From the NCBI GenBank assembly GCA_012729225.1, contig JAAYDO010000186.1, positions 1-37,818 on the forward strand: a stretch of 37,818 nucleotides of DNA, in the 5' to 3' direction. Origin of the DNA: Bacteroidales bacterium (GTDB lineage Bacteria > Bacteroidota > Bacteroidia > Bacteroidales > Bacteroidaceae). The translations under genes were made by a program, and so were the position numbers. A model generated the notes under the pieces. The model made no database searches. It saw only the letters and a program-made list of their open reading frames with translations, and was not told the origin of the DNA. Each line of letters begins with the position of its first letter. Position 1 is the first letter of the stretch. Below, piece by piece: positions 30,368 through 37,818 of this stretch.

Positions 30368-31630
30368 TTAGAGTGCCATACCCTGCAAGAATGAGATGAG
30401 CACACCAGCAGCAACTGCCGAGCCTATCACACCAGAAACGTTAGATGACATGCAGTAGTTGAGCACGTGGTTCTTTGAATCATACTTGGTGGAAATCTCA
30501 TTACATACACGAGATGCCATAGGCACAGCTGAGAGACCTGTTGCTCCAATCAGTGGGTTGATCTTCTTCTTAGAGAAGAGATTGACAATCTTCACCATGC
30601 AGATACCAGAAGCGATGGAGAGACCAAATGCGAAGAAACCACCGATGATGATACCGATTGTGGTCCAGTTGAGGAATGCCTGAACTGTCATGGTTGCACC
30701 TACACAGAGTCCAAGGAATACTGTGGCTGTGTTCATGATAGAGTTGGAGATGGTGTCGAACAGACGGCTTGTGTCTGCACCAATCTCCTTGAGCAAGTTA
30801 CCGAACATCAACATGCCAATCAATGATACTGCTGATGGTACGAGAAGTGCCACGATGGTAGTAACAGCAATTGGGAAGATAATCTTGATGAGTTTCTCGT
30901 TCTTTATTTTATTGCTGGAAGGGAAGAGCTTGTCCTGTTCCTTCATGTTGATCTTGAGTTCTTTCTCAGAGCAAAGAAGTTTTACTACGAGTGGAATGAT
31001 CACAGGCACAAGAGCCATGTAGGAGTAAGCAGCAATAGCGATAGGAGCAAGGAGGTGTGGAGCAAGCTTGATGGTTGTGTAGATAGCAGTAGGACCATCT
31101 GCACCACCAATGATACCAAGGGCTGCAGCCTCTTTGATGTTGAATGCGCCTGAACCAATGGCGATGAGCACCACGGAGAAAATACCGAGCTGAGCAGCAG
31201 CACCAAAGATGGAAAGACGAAGGTTGCGAAGCATCGGACCGAAGTCTGTCAATGCACCCACTCCCATGAAGATGATAGGTGGGAGGAAGCCTGTCTTGAT
31301 GAGCATGTAGTAGAGGAAGTTCATCAAACCAAGATCGTGAGCAATCTGTGGAAGAGACATCTCCCAGATGTTTTCAGCCAATACATTGCCAGCGGCATCT
31401 ACGATACGGCCAGCCTCATCTGCTTGATAAACACCCATCTCGCCACCAGGGAAGTTGGCAATGAGCACACCAAATGCAATTGGGATGAGCAAGAGTGGCT
31501 CGAAGTGTTTCTTGATGCCAAGGTAGAGCAATACGAAGGCGAGGAGGTACATAATCAGATATGTACCATTTGCCTCGATGATATTGCTGAACGCAGTCAT
31601 CTCATACACATTATTTATTATTTGTTCCAT
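30368..31630 (-). CDS. oadB: Sodium ion-translocating decarboxylase beta subunit
   Basis: A 420-residue multi-span membrane protein of the Na+-pumping decarboxylase family. It couples decarboxylation of the carboxybiotin on the alpha subunit to export of Na+. The family signature GGADGPTA lies at residues 175-182, and its Asp178 is the known Na+-binding residue in related enzymes. FMGVGALTDFGPML (about 121-134) is another hallmark. A conserved MAS…LSAVPMASRV-type stretch and membrane helices fill the rest. The length is near-typical for the family. It is the third gene of oadGAB, 29 bp after oadA. Confidence 0.95.
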   Translation of the reverse strand: MEQIINNVYEMTAFSNIIEANGTYLIMYLLAFVLLYLGIKKHFEPLLLIPIAFGVLIANFPGGEMGVYQADEAGRIVDAAGNVLAENIWEMSLPQIAHDLGLMNFLYYMLIKTGFLPPIIFMGVGALTDFGPMLRNLRLSIFGAAAQLGIFSVVLIAIGSGAFNIKEAAALGIIGGADGPTAIYTTIKLAPHLLAPIAIAAYSYMALVPVIIPLVVKLLCSEKELKINMKEQDKLFPSSNKIKNEKLIKIIFPIAVTTIVALLVPSAVSLIGMLMFGNLLKEIGADTSRLFDTISNSIMNTATVFLGLCVGATMTVQAFLNWTTIGIIIGGFFAFGLSIASGICMVKIVNLFSKKKINPLIGATGLSAVPMASRVCNEISTKYDSKNHVLNYCMSSNVSGVIGSAVAAGVLISFLQGMAL

Positions 31631-31659
31631 TTATTCTTTTCTAAAATTAAGCGAAGTGA

Positions 31660-33492
31660 TTAAGCCATTTTCATGATTGGATCATCTTCCTCAACTGAGT
31701 CACCAGAGTTTACGAGGATAGCAGTGATAGTACCTGCCTTGTCAGCACGGATAGCATTGAAGGTCTTCATGGCCTCAATGTAGCCGAGGGTGTCACCAGC
31801 CTGTACGGTGTCGCCCACCTTCTTGGCTGTCTCAGAGTTGTCCTTCACGAGGTAGAACTTACCCTCAAGTGGAGCGAGGATATCCTCGCCTTCACCTACG
31901 GGAGCTGCTGAGGCTGCACCTGCGCTTGCTGCTGGAACTGCATCGCCATAAGCAATCTCTACCTTGTAGTTCACACCGTTTACTTGTACGGTTACGCTCT
32001 TTGGACCTTCACCACCTGCTGCTGGAGCATTCTTGGCTGCCTTGCGCTTAGCGAGGTCTTCCTCAAAGTCTGCTTTTGCCTTACCGCTCTTGTATGCACG
32101 ATACTGCTCTGGGTGCATGGAGAGTTCGAAGAGTTCTTCGTCGTCTTGACCAAGATCCCATCCATTCTCCTTCATTTCCTTGCGGAACTCATCGAGTTTG
32201 TCTGGGTAGTAAGACTGAGGGTCCTGAGTCTCGAATTCACGTCCCTGCTCCTTTGCCATAGCCACCAGTTCTGGTGCTACTTCGCCAGGAAGCTGACCGC
32301 TCTTGCCAAGAATCATGTCCCAAATGTTGTCGGCAATCATTGACCAGCGTGCTTTGCCCTTCTCCATCTGCATCACGTTCATGAGTGCAAGATTCTTCAC
32401 ATACTGTGAGAATGGAGTCACGAGACATGGGTAACCTACCTTAGGCCATACGTAAGCCACTTCATCAAAGAGTTTCACGAGCAACTGGTCAGTTGTGAGC
32501 TCTGGCTGGTTGTTCTTCACCTTCCACTTGTTGAGCGACTTGAGGTTGTCTTCGAGGTCAGTCATGAGTGAACCCATCATACCACCAGGAAGACCTGGCT
32601 TAACAAGCAGGGAATTGTTGAGGTGGTTGAGTGCAGGGATATAGTAGCCAAGGAAGTCGTCGCACATTTCCTGTACCTGGGTACGAACCTCCATGTATGC
32701 TTCCATGTTGATTTCCTTCACCTTGAAACCAGCATCCTTCAACATCTCCTGAACAGCAATGATGTCTGCATGACCTGTACCCCAAGAGAGTGGAGAAACG
32801 GCTGTGTCAATGTAGTCACAACCAGCCTTAGCCACTTCGAGAATAGATGCCACACAGAAGCCAGGACCAGCGTGAGAGTGATATTGAATCACGATGTCCG
32901 GGTTGATCTTCTTGATGCCCTCGACAATCTTGCCAAGTGACACAGGACGACCGATACCTGCCATATCCTTCAAGCAGATTTCGTCAGCACCAGCCTCGAT
33001 AAAAGTCTTGGCGAGGTTCACGTAGTATTCTACTGTGTGGATAGGAGAGTGGGTGATGCAAAGAGACGCCTGAGCAATCATGCCTGCTTCCTTTGCGTAT
33101 TGAATAGAAGGAATAACGTTTCGTGGGTCGTTGAGTCCACAGAAGATACGGGTGATGTCTGTGCCTTGAGCCTTCTTGACCTTGTAGAAGAGTTTGCGCA
33201 CGTCCTTGGGGCATGGGCTCATGCGAAGACCATTCAGTGCACGGTCAAGCATGTGAGTCTGGATGCCTGCCTCATGGAAAGGCTTTGTCCAGTCACGAAC
33301 AGACTTGTTAGGATTTTCTCCATAGAGGAGATTTACCTGCTCGAAACCACCACCGTTTGTTTCAACACGGTCAAAACATCCCATCTTGATGATTGCAGGA
33401 GCAACTTTTACGAGCTGGTCCACACGAGGCTGATACTTACCAGCACTCTGCCACATGTCACGGAAGACCAGCGAGAACTTTACTTCTTTCAT
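31660..33492 (-). CDS. oadA: Oxaloacetate/pyruvate carboxyltransferase alpha subunit with biotinyl domain
   Basis: A 610-residue subunit with an N-terminal carboxyltransferase barrel (DMWQSAGKYQPRVDQL to ~300), containing the QYHSHAGPG metal site and ETNGGG. A conserved central domain follows. An Ala/Pro-rich linker (~515-545) leads to the C-terminal biotin-carrier domain, whose biotinylated Lys576 lies in EAMKT; the usual residue after Lys is Met, and Thr occurs here. It would decarboxylate oxaloacetate (or transfer CO2 from methylmalonyl-CoA) in cooperation with OadB and OadG. Which of these substrates is used cannot be told from this sequence. It sits between oadG and oadB in one transcript. 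Confidence 0.95.
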   Translation of the reverse strand: MKEVKFSLVFRDMWQSAGKYQPRVDQLVKVAPAIIKMGCFDRVETNGGGFEQVNLLYGENPNKSVRDWTKPFHEAGIQTHMLDRALNGLRMSPCPKDVRKLFYKVKKAQGTDITRIFCGLNDPRNVIPSIQYAKEAGMIAQASLCITHSPIHTVEYYVNLAKTFIEAGADEICLKDMAGIGRPVSLGKIVEGIKKINPDIVIQYHSHAGPGFCVASILEVAKAGCDYIDTAVSPLSWGTGHADIIAVQEMLKDAGFKVKEINMEAYMEVRTQVQEMCDDFLGYYIPALNHLNNSLLVKPGLPGGMMGSLMTDLEDNLKSLNKWKVKNNQPELTTDQLLVKLFDEVAYVWPKVGYPCLVTPFSQYVKNLALMNVMQMEKGKARWSMIADNIWDMILGKSGQLPGEVAPELVAMAKEQGREFETQDPQSYYPDKLDEFRKEMKENGWDLGQDDEELFELSMHPEQYRAYKSGKAKADFEEDLAKRKAAKNAPAAGGEGPKSVTVQVNGVNYKVEIAYGDAVPAASAGAASAAPVGEGEDILAPLEGKFYLVKDNSETAKKVGDTVQAGDTLGYIEAMKTFNAIRADKAGTITAILVNSGDSVEEDDPIMKMA

Positions 33493-33518
33493 ATACTTTT
33501 AATGCTTTAGTTTTTTGT

Positions 33519-33788
33519 TTACAGTTTGGTGATTTTGTTGGCACGACCTTTGCCGCCTGTAATCTGGCTGACAGTAGCATCGATGATTGCCTTTGTTGTT
33601 GCGTCGATGGCGGCAACTGCATTAGCGGCCTTAGAGCCTTTGTTCGCTACTGCCTCTTCTGGTGCCCACTTATTGACAGCCCAAATGAGAAGTTTACCGA
33701 GATAGATCACGATGAGCAGAACGAGGAACACGGTGATCATACCGACTACAAGGAGCTGGAGCGCTCCAGTAATGTCATTAGTAATCAT
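33519..33788 (-). CDS. oadG: OadG family decarboxylase gamma subunit
   Basis: An 89-residue protein with one transmembrane helix at about residues 12-33 (LLVVGMITVFLVLLIVIYLG). The cytoplasmic tail is Ala-rich and charged, as in other OadG subunits, which hold the alpha and beta subunits together. The tail lacks the usual His-rich zinc-binding end of enteric OadG. First gene of oadGAB, 26 bp ahead of oadA. Its promoter faces that of the PTS-like gene. Confidence 0.88.
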   Translation of the reverse strand: MITNDITGALQLLVVGMITVFLVLLIVIYLGKLLIWAVNKWAPEEAVANKGSKAANAVAAIDATTKAIIDATVSQITGGKGRANKITKL

Positions 33789-33833
33789 ATTAAATTATTA
33801 TTGTTTTTGAATCTTTCTACATTAAAATTGATG

Positions 33834-33841
33834 CAAAGATA
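33834..33841 (-). promoter_or_regulatory. -7 promoter element (TATCTTTG) of oadGAB
   Basis: A perfect TAnnTTTG on the minus strand, 45 bases before the oadG ATG. No TTTG at -33. Confidence 0.55.
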
Positions 33842-33882
33842 ACCATTTTTTTTCACATTTGCATGAAATAGTCTGTCCTTTT

Positions 33883-33913
33883 TTTGTTAAACATCTTTTT
33901 TTCCCTACTTTTG
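33883..33913 (+). promoter_or_regulatory. Promoter of the PTS-IIC–kduI operon
   Basis: TTTG at 33883-33886, exactly 19 bases, then TACTTTTG at 33906-33913, both perfect matches to the Bacteroidota consensus. The ATG is 25 bases further on. Confidence 0.75.
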
Positions 33914-33938
33914 TAACGGAATTCTAACTAACTAATTT

Positions 33939-35354
33939 ATGGAACAAGTTTTTGCATACATTATCGGCCTTGGTGCGGCCGTGATGATGCCTGTTATCTT
34001 TACTATTCTTGGGGTGTGTATAGGCATCAAATTTACCAAATCCTTGAAGAGCGGTTTGCTTGTTGGTGTGGGATTTGTGGGTCTTGGTGTCATCACAGGT
34101 CTGCTCACATCAAGTCTTGGGCCTGTATTGGCAAGAGTGGTGGAAATCTATGATTGGAAACTTAATGTTTTTGACATGGGTTGGCCTGCTGCTGCTTCGG
34201 TGGCCTATAACACGACAGTGGGTGCTTTCATCATTCCTGTGTGCTTAGGTGTAAACCTCGTGTTGCTTCTGATGAAATGTACCCGTACCGTGAATATCGA
34301 CCTATGGAACTACTGGCACTTTGCCTTTATTGGTGCTGTGGTCTATTTTCTGACAGATTCTATTGCATGGGGCTTTTTCGCTGCCATTATATGCTCTGTC
34401 ATCACTCTGGTGTTGGCAGATATGACAGCCAAGAGGTTCCAGTCTTTCTACCCTGGATTGGAGGGCATTTCCATTCCTCAGCCTTTTTGTCAAGGATTCA
34501 CCCCTTTTGCTGTAGTGATTAGCAAGGCGCTTGACCTCATTCCTGGCTTCAATAAGCTGAATATAGACGCAGAGGGCATGAAGAAAAAATTTGGGCTGTT
34601 TGGTGAACCTCTTTTCCTTGGTGTGATGATCGGCATGCTCATTGCATGTCTCTCATATAGAAGTTGGGACGAAATGGTGGATGGCATTCCGACTATTCTC
34701 GGATTGGGCATCAAGATGGGTGCTGTGATGGAACTGATACCTCGCATTACAGGTCTCTTTATCGAGGGATTGAAGCCTATCAGTGAAGCGACACGGGAAC
34801 TCATCACGAGAAAGTTTAAAGGAAAGAAAGAGTTCTATATAGGAATGTCTCCTGCACTTGTAATAGGACATCCTACAACATTGATAGTGAGTCTTTTATT
34901 AATTCCTGTTGCACTTATACTGGCAGTGATTCTTCCTGGCAACCAATTCCTTCCGTTGGCTTCTCTTGCAGGCATGTTTTATGTGTTTGTGATGGTATTG
35001 CCCTACACGAAGGGAAATGTGGTTAAGTCCTTTATAGTTGGTTTGGTCGTCGTGGCCATAGGTCTTTACTTTGTTACTCTCATGAGTGACAACTTCACCT
35101 CGGCTGCTGCTGTGGTGAGTGCGGCTCATCCAGATGATGCTTCCGTGAAAGTGCCAGAAGGGTTCAAGGCAGGCTCGCTCGACTTCGCTTCTTCGCCCAT
35201 CGCTTTTGCTATCTATGCGTGCATGCGTTACCTTTCTTATATAGGAGCAGGTATCCTCACCTTGCTCACGATTGCTATGGTGGTGTGGAATCGCATCCTC
35301 ATCAACAGGCAAGAGGTTTCAGCAGAAAAGGAAGAATCAGGTCAGATCAATTGA
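33939..35354 (+). CDS. Orphan PTS galactitol-type EIIC permease
   Basis: A 471-residue integral membrane protein of the EIIC-Gat (galactitol/PTS) family. It opens with FAYIIGLGAAVMMPVIFTILG and carries the family segments VGFVGLGVITGLL, a WPAAASVAYN region near 90, a GMKKKFGLFGEPLFLGVMIG stretch and GPTTL-like IGHPTTLIVS. Roughly ten or more hydrophobic spans are visible. In PTS systems such a subunit moves sugar while IIA and IIB pass phosphate to it. No IIA, IIB, HPr or EI gene is in this window, and Bacteroidota generally lack a working PTS. It is followed by kduI, pointing to a uronate-derived keto-sugar as the substrate. Phosphorylation-independent transport is inferred. Confidence 0.85.
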   Translation: MEQVFAYIIGLGAAVMMPVIFTILGVCIGIKFTKSLKSGLLVGVGFVGLGVITGLLTSSLGPVLARVVEIYDWKLNVFDMGWPAAASVAYNTTVGAFIIPVCLGVNLVLLLMKCTRTVNIDLWNYWHFAFIGAVVYFLTDSIAWGFFAAIICSVITLVLADMTAKRFQSFYPGLEGISIPQPFCQGFTPFAVVISKALDLIPGFNKLNIDAEGMKKKFGLFGEPLFLGVMIGMLIACLSYRSWDEMVDGIPTILGLGIKMGAVMELIPRITGLFIEGLKPISEATRELITRKFKGKKEFYIGMSPALVIGHPTTLIVSLLLIPVALILAVILPGNQFLPLASLAGMFYVFVMVLPYTKGNVVKSFIVGLVVVAIGLYFVTLMSDNFTSAAAVVSAAHPDDASVKVPEGFKAGSLDFASSPIAFAIYACMRYLSYIGAGILTLLTIAMVVWNRILINRQEVSAEKEESGQIN

Positions 35355-35445
35355 TGATGGGAAAAGGGAATCTTGTTGAGTGGAGAAAAGAATCAAGAGA
35401 AGACTAACAAAATTATATAATCACAAACTAACAACTAACTACACA

Positions 35446-36417
35446 ATGAAAAAACTATTTTTACTTGCTACATTGACTTTTGCTTTGTCGGCCTCAGCAC
35501 AGGTGAAGGTCTGTTTTCAGACCGCCTGTCATCCAGATGATGTGAAACACTACGATACTCAAACACTGCGTGATCGTTTTGTGATGCAACAGGTGATGGT
35601 GGCGGATGAGATCAATTTGACATATTCATACTATGATCGTTTCATCTTTGGTGGGGCAATGCCTGTCACGAAAGACTTGAAGTTGGAGGCTTTCCCAGAA
35701 CTTCGTGCTCCTTATTTTCTCCACAATCGTGAGATTGGCATCATCAATACTGCAGGTGATGGTGTTGTGATTGTAGATGGAGTGGAATATCCTCTTGGAG
35801 AGAAGGAGGCACTCTATATCGGTAGAGGGAATCTCGGCAAGGACAAGAACGGCAAGGGCATCGAGTCTAACCAGGAAGTGATTTTCCGATCAAAGGATTC
35901 GCAGAAGCCAGCAAAGTTCTATATCAACTCTGCCGTAGCGCATCAGCATTATAAGACTCAGTGGGTGACACTGGATGGACGCAAGAATGGAAAGATTCAG
36001 TCACTCAAAGCCACTGTGGCGAGCAACCTTGGCTCTTTGGAGGAGTCCAATCGTCGTACTATCTATCAACTCATTGTCAATACATCCCTTGAGGAAGGGC
36101 CTTGTCAGTTGCAGATGGGTTTGACTCAGTTGGAGCCTGGCTCAGTGTGGAACACAATGCCTCCCCACATTCATGGGCGCCGTGTGGAGGCTTACTACTA
36201 TTTTAATCTTCCAGAGACACAGACCATTTGCCACGTGATGGGACAGCCTCAAGAGAGCCGTGTGGTTTGGCTTCACAACGAACAGGCAATCATGTCTCCA
36301 GAGTGGTCAATCCATGCCGCTTCTGCCACTTATTACTATACCTTTATCTGGGGTATGGCGGGAGAGAACCTTGACTATAATGATAAGGATGTGATTAAGG
36401 TGAGTGATCTTCGATAG
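35446..36417 (+). CDS. kduI: 5-keto-4-deoxyuronate isomerase with signal peptide
   Basis: A 323-residue cupin-fold enzyme that interconverts 4-deoxy-L-threo-5-hexosulose uronate (from unsaturated uronic acids of pectin or glycosaminoglycans) and 3-deoxy-D-glycero-2,5-hexodiulosonate. Zinc ligands H241, H243, E248 and H290 (in [10 protein letters not shown] and WSIH) keep the same spacing, +2, +5 and +42, as the known ligands of the E. coli enzyme. Unusually, residues 1-19 look like a cleavable signal peptide ending ASAQ, implying a periplasmic protein; E. coli KduI is cytoplasmic. ATG at 35446 is chosen because it opens this signal segment. It lies 91 bp after the PTS-IIC gene with no promoter between them. 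Confidence 0.93.
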   Translation: MKKLFLLATLTFALSASAQVKVCFQTACHPDDVKHYDTQTLRDRFVMQQVMVADEINLTYSYYDRFIFGGAMPVTKDLKLEAFPELRAPYFLHNREIGIINTAGDGVVIVDGVEYPLGEKEALYIGRGNLGKDKNGKGIESNQEVIFRSKDSQKPAKFYINSAVAHQHYKTQWVTLDGRKNGKIQSLKATVASNLGSLEESNRRTIYQLIVNTSLEEGPCQLQMGLTQLEPGSVWNTMPPHIHGRRVEAYYYFNLPETQTICHVMGQPQESRVVWLHNEQAIMSPEWSIHAASATYYYTFIWGMAGENLDYNDKDVIKVSDLR

Positions 36418-36443
36418 AATAGAAGCCTTGTCATCTTCTGCAC

Positions 36444-36490
36444 ATCATTCGTGGAACATACATTCATACAGGTTGTTTCTCACGAATGAT
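36444..36490 (+). terminator. Probable terminator after kduI
   Basis: ATCATTCGTG (36444-36453) and CACGAATGAT (36481-36490) are perfect 10-bp complements; the intervening 27 bases allow partial extension (GAAC with GTTTC). A T-rich TATTTTCTCTCTT begins ten bases later rather than immediately, so an operator role is also possible. Confidence 0.45.
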
Positions 36491-36532
36491 GGCAGAACTC
36501 TATTTTCTCTCTTAAAAAATACGGGGATTTAT

Positions 36533-36563
36533 TTTGCGCATTACATGCTTTTCACTACCTTTG
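36533..36563 (+). promoter_or_regulatory. Promoter of ispE
   Basis: TTTG at 36533-36536, exactly 19 bases, then TACCTTTG at 36556-36563. Both boxes match the consensus perfectly; the ATG follows 26 bases later. Confidence 0.75.
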
Positions 36564-36589
36564 CCACCAACAATTAAAGCAACAAAATT

Positions 36590-37417
36590 ATGATAGTATA
36601 TCCTAATGCGAAGATTAACATAGGCCTGAACGTGGTGGAGAAGCGCCCTGATGGCTATCATAACTTGGAGACCGTCTTTTATCCCATTGGTCTTCAGGAC
36701 ATATTGGAAATACAGGAACTCGACAATGATATTCCTGAAAGTGGCTACCGACTGAAGGTGACTGGCTCTGTACTGGGCGGTTCACCCGACGACAACCTTG
36801 TGGTTCGTGCTTTCAAACTCCTCAAGCAGAAGCATGACCTCCCCCCTGTGAGCATTGGTCTCTATAAGCATATCCCCACAGGTGCAGGTCTTGGGGGAGG
36901 CTCATCTGATGCAGCCTTTACCATGAAGACCCTCAATGAACGCTTCAAACTGGGTCTGACCACAGAACAGATGGAGGAGTATTGTGCGCAATTGGGTGCT
37001 GACTGTCCCTTCTTTGTTCAGAACAAGCCCGTGTTTGCCACAGGTATTGGCAATATCTTCCATCCTATCAGCCTTGATTTGAAGTATAAGCAGTTGGTTC
37101 TTGTCAAGCCCGACGTGTTTGTCTCTACCAAGGATGCCTATGCCAAGGTCAAGGTGGCTCGTCCAGAGAAACAGCTTCCCGAGCTTCTTGCCCAACCTAT
37201 AGAGACTTGGAAGGACAATGTGGTCAATGACTTTGAGTCAAGTGTGTTTCCCAAATATCCAGAGATTGCAGCCATCAAGGATAAGATGTATGACCTCGGT
37301 GCTCTCTATGCCAGCATGTCAGGTAGTGGATCCAGTGTCTTTGGCATCTTCGATGATCCTGTGGAGAATGTTGATGCGGAGTTCAGTGGCATGTTTTGCC
37401 GACAGAGGGAACTTTAA
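36590..37417 (+). CDS. ispE: 4-(cytidine 5'-diphospho)-2-C-methyl-D-erythritol kinase
   Basis: A 275-residue GHMP kinase of the MEP isoprenoid pathway, phosphorylating CDP-methylerythritol with ATP. Catalytic Lys8 lies in NAKINIGL and the expected Asp138 in LGADCPFF. The ATP-binding loop is [12 protein letters not shown] (98-109), and the C-terminal motif [12 protein letters not shown] is present. The length is typical. It is a single-gene unit with its own strong promoter and a perfect terminator. No anomaly was seen. Confidence 0.97.
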   Translation: MIVYPNAKINIGLNVVEKRPDGYHNLETVFYPIGLQDILEIQELDNDIPESGYRLKVTGSVLGGSPDDNLVVRAFKLLKQKHDLPPVSIGLYKHIPTGAGLGGGSSDAAFTMKTLNERFKLGLTTEQMEEYCAQLGADCPFFVQNKPVFATGIGNIFHPISLDLKYKQLVLVKPDVFVSTKDAYAKVKVARPEKQLPELLAQPIETWKDNVVNDFESSVFPKYPEIAAIKDKMYDLGALYASMSGSGSSVFGIFDDPVENVDAEFSGMFCRQREL

Positions 37418-37443
37418 GAGATTTTCTTATGGATAAAAGAAGT

Positions 37444-37478
37444 AATGTGAATCCAAAAATGGATTCACATTTTTTTTA
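37444..37478 (+). terminator. Rho-independent terminator of ispE
   Basis: AATGTGAATCCA (37444-37455) and its exact complement (37460-37471) form a 12-bp stem with an AAAA loop, followed by a run of eight T. Textbook intrinsic terminator, 26 bases past the stop codon. Confidence 0.92.
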
Positions 37479-37640
37479 TTATAATTCATGCTCTATTCTC
37501 TTGATCTTTGCATGCTCTGGAAGAATGGTGAAGCAATTCTTTCATGTTTTGTCGCTGAGCGATTCTTTCACGAAAGAGAAAGATGTACCGCCAGTTTCTC
37601 ATGATCGGTATATCTTGTTTATAAGGGAAAAAACGCATGC

Positions 37641-37728
37641 ATGGTTCGTTGGTCATCGCACCATTGTTCATTGGTGCTTGAAGCATTGTTCGTTGGCACT
37701 TGAAACATTGTTCGTTAGAGCATGAAGA
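37641..37728 (+). repeat. Interspersed 22-bp tandem repeat, copy B (four units)
   Basis: Units start at 37641, 37663, 37685 and 37707. They match copy A (25239-25348) unit by unit, with cores ATTGTTC, TTGGCAC and ends TTGAAGC, TTGAAAC, ATGAAGA. Flanks are shared: TTATAAGGGAAAAAACGC before and ATGCTT..ATCATGTGACATG after. Copy B lacks the most divergent unit of copy A. It lies about 160 bases beyond the ispE terminator, in the same orientation on the chromosome as copy A. Confidence 0.85.
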
Positions 37729-37818
37729 ATGCTTTAATCATGTGACATGTCAAAAGGATATGGAAACCTACTGTTCTGTTCTCGTGCACGCCCGCTTTTA
37801 TTCACCCCTCCCTAATCA

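Larger units (their letters stand above)
37418..37818. other. 401-bp stretch after ispE without a recognised gene
   Basis: It contains the ispE terminator (37444-37478), a stretch with two copies of ATTCTTTCA (near 37535 and 37562), and repeat copy B with its flanks (about 37616-37750). A minus-strand frame at 37486-37602 encodes 38 residues beginning MRNWRYIFLF, which I could not assign and do not call as a gene. The last 70 bases show weak similarity to the sequence following repeat copy A. Confidence 0.5.

Noticed and set aside
30368-33788. Methylmalonyl-CoA carboxyltransferase rather than oxaloacetate decarboxylase
   Set aside because: OadB and OadG subunits are present in order, which fits a Na+-pumping decarboxylase; the carboxyl donor still cannot be fixed from sequence.
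37486-37602. Minus-strand 38-codon frame beginning MRNWRYIFLF
   Set aside because: It looks mildly protein-like, but has no promoter and no domain I can name, and its 3' part lies just past the ispE terminator. Too little support to call it.
1-37818. tRNA, rRNA or integrase/transposase genes
   Set aside because: I looked in the intergenic stretches and among the encoded proteins and found no cloverleaf-like sequence or recombinase motif. A dedicated tRNA search was not possible here.

Overview
The window looks like chromosomal DNA of a Prevotella-like member of the Bacteroidales. Three things point that way. The protein families are Bacteroidota types: a type IX secretion plug protein, DUF2490, DUF4348, a DUF6935-like protein and a PA14-containing GH31. 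Most transcription units are preceded by the Bacteroidota promoter pattern TAnnTTTG, with TTTG about 19 bases upstream in the best cases. Purine-rich Shine-Dalgarno sites are largely absent. This assignment is inferred from gene content, not from a marker gene. No rRNA, tRNA, CRISPR array or complete insertion sequence was seen.

Region 1 (1-5200): a DUF2490 protein diverges from a Na+/phosphate symporter with a PhoU-like tail. A convergent PhoR/PhoB-type two-component pair follows. The DNA between the divergent genes carries five GTAAY repeats exactly 11 bp apart, and three weaker ones lie upstream of the response regulator, suggesting a phosphate regulon with its own operator. A decayed PIN-domain toxin gene follows.

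Region 2 (5200-17800): a porin-like outer-membrane protein, then a tightly packed leftward operon. In transcription order it encodes a GH31 alpha-xylosidase/glucosidase with a PA14 insert, a GH3 beta-glucosidase, the T9SS plug protein, an amidase-like protein with a golvesin domain inserted in its catalytic fold, and a YgiQ radical SAM protein.

Region 3 (17800-25530): a twin-ABC ATPase with one degenerate Walker B and a YqiA-like esterase; a flavin reductase, a small zinc-ribbon protein and a frameshifted VOC gene; then a leftward four-gene operon (VOC, GNAT, winged-helix, MBL fold). Upstream of that operon lies a KilA-N gene fragment that keeps a promoter.

Region 4 (25530-37818): housekeeping and energy genes. 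These are pheS; a DUF4348 lipoprotein, murB and an MBL hydrolase; a DUF6935-like secreted protein; the Na+-pumping decarboxylase oadGAB; an orphan galactitol-type PTS IIC permease followed by a KduI isomerase with a signal peptide; and ispE.

Two copies of an interspersed repeat built from 22-bp tandem units lie beyond the terminators of pheS and ispE. The most interesting leads are the PTS-IIC plus exported KduI pair, the 11-bp operator arrays, the 22-bp repeat family and the cell-envelope/glycosidase operon.
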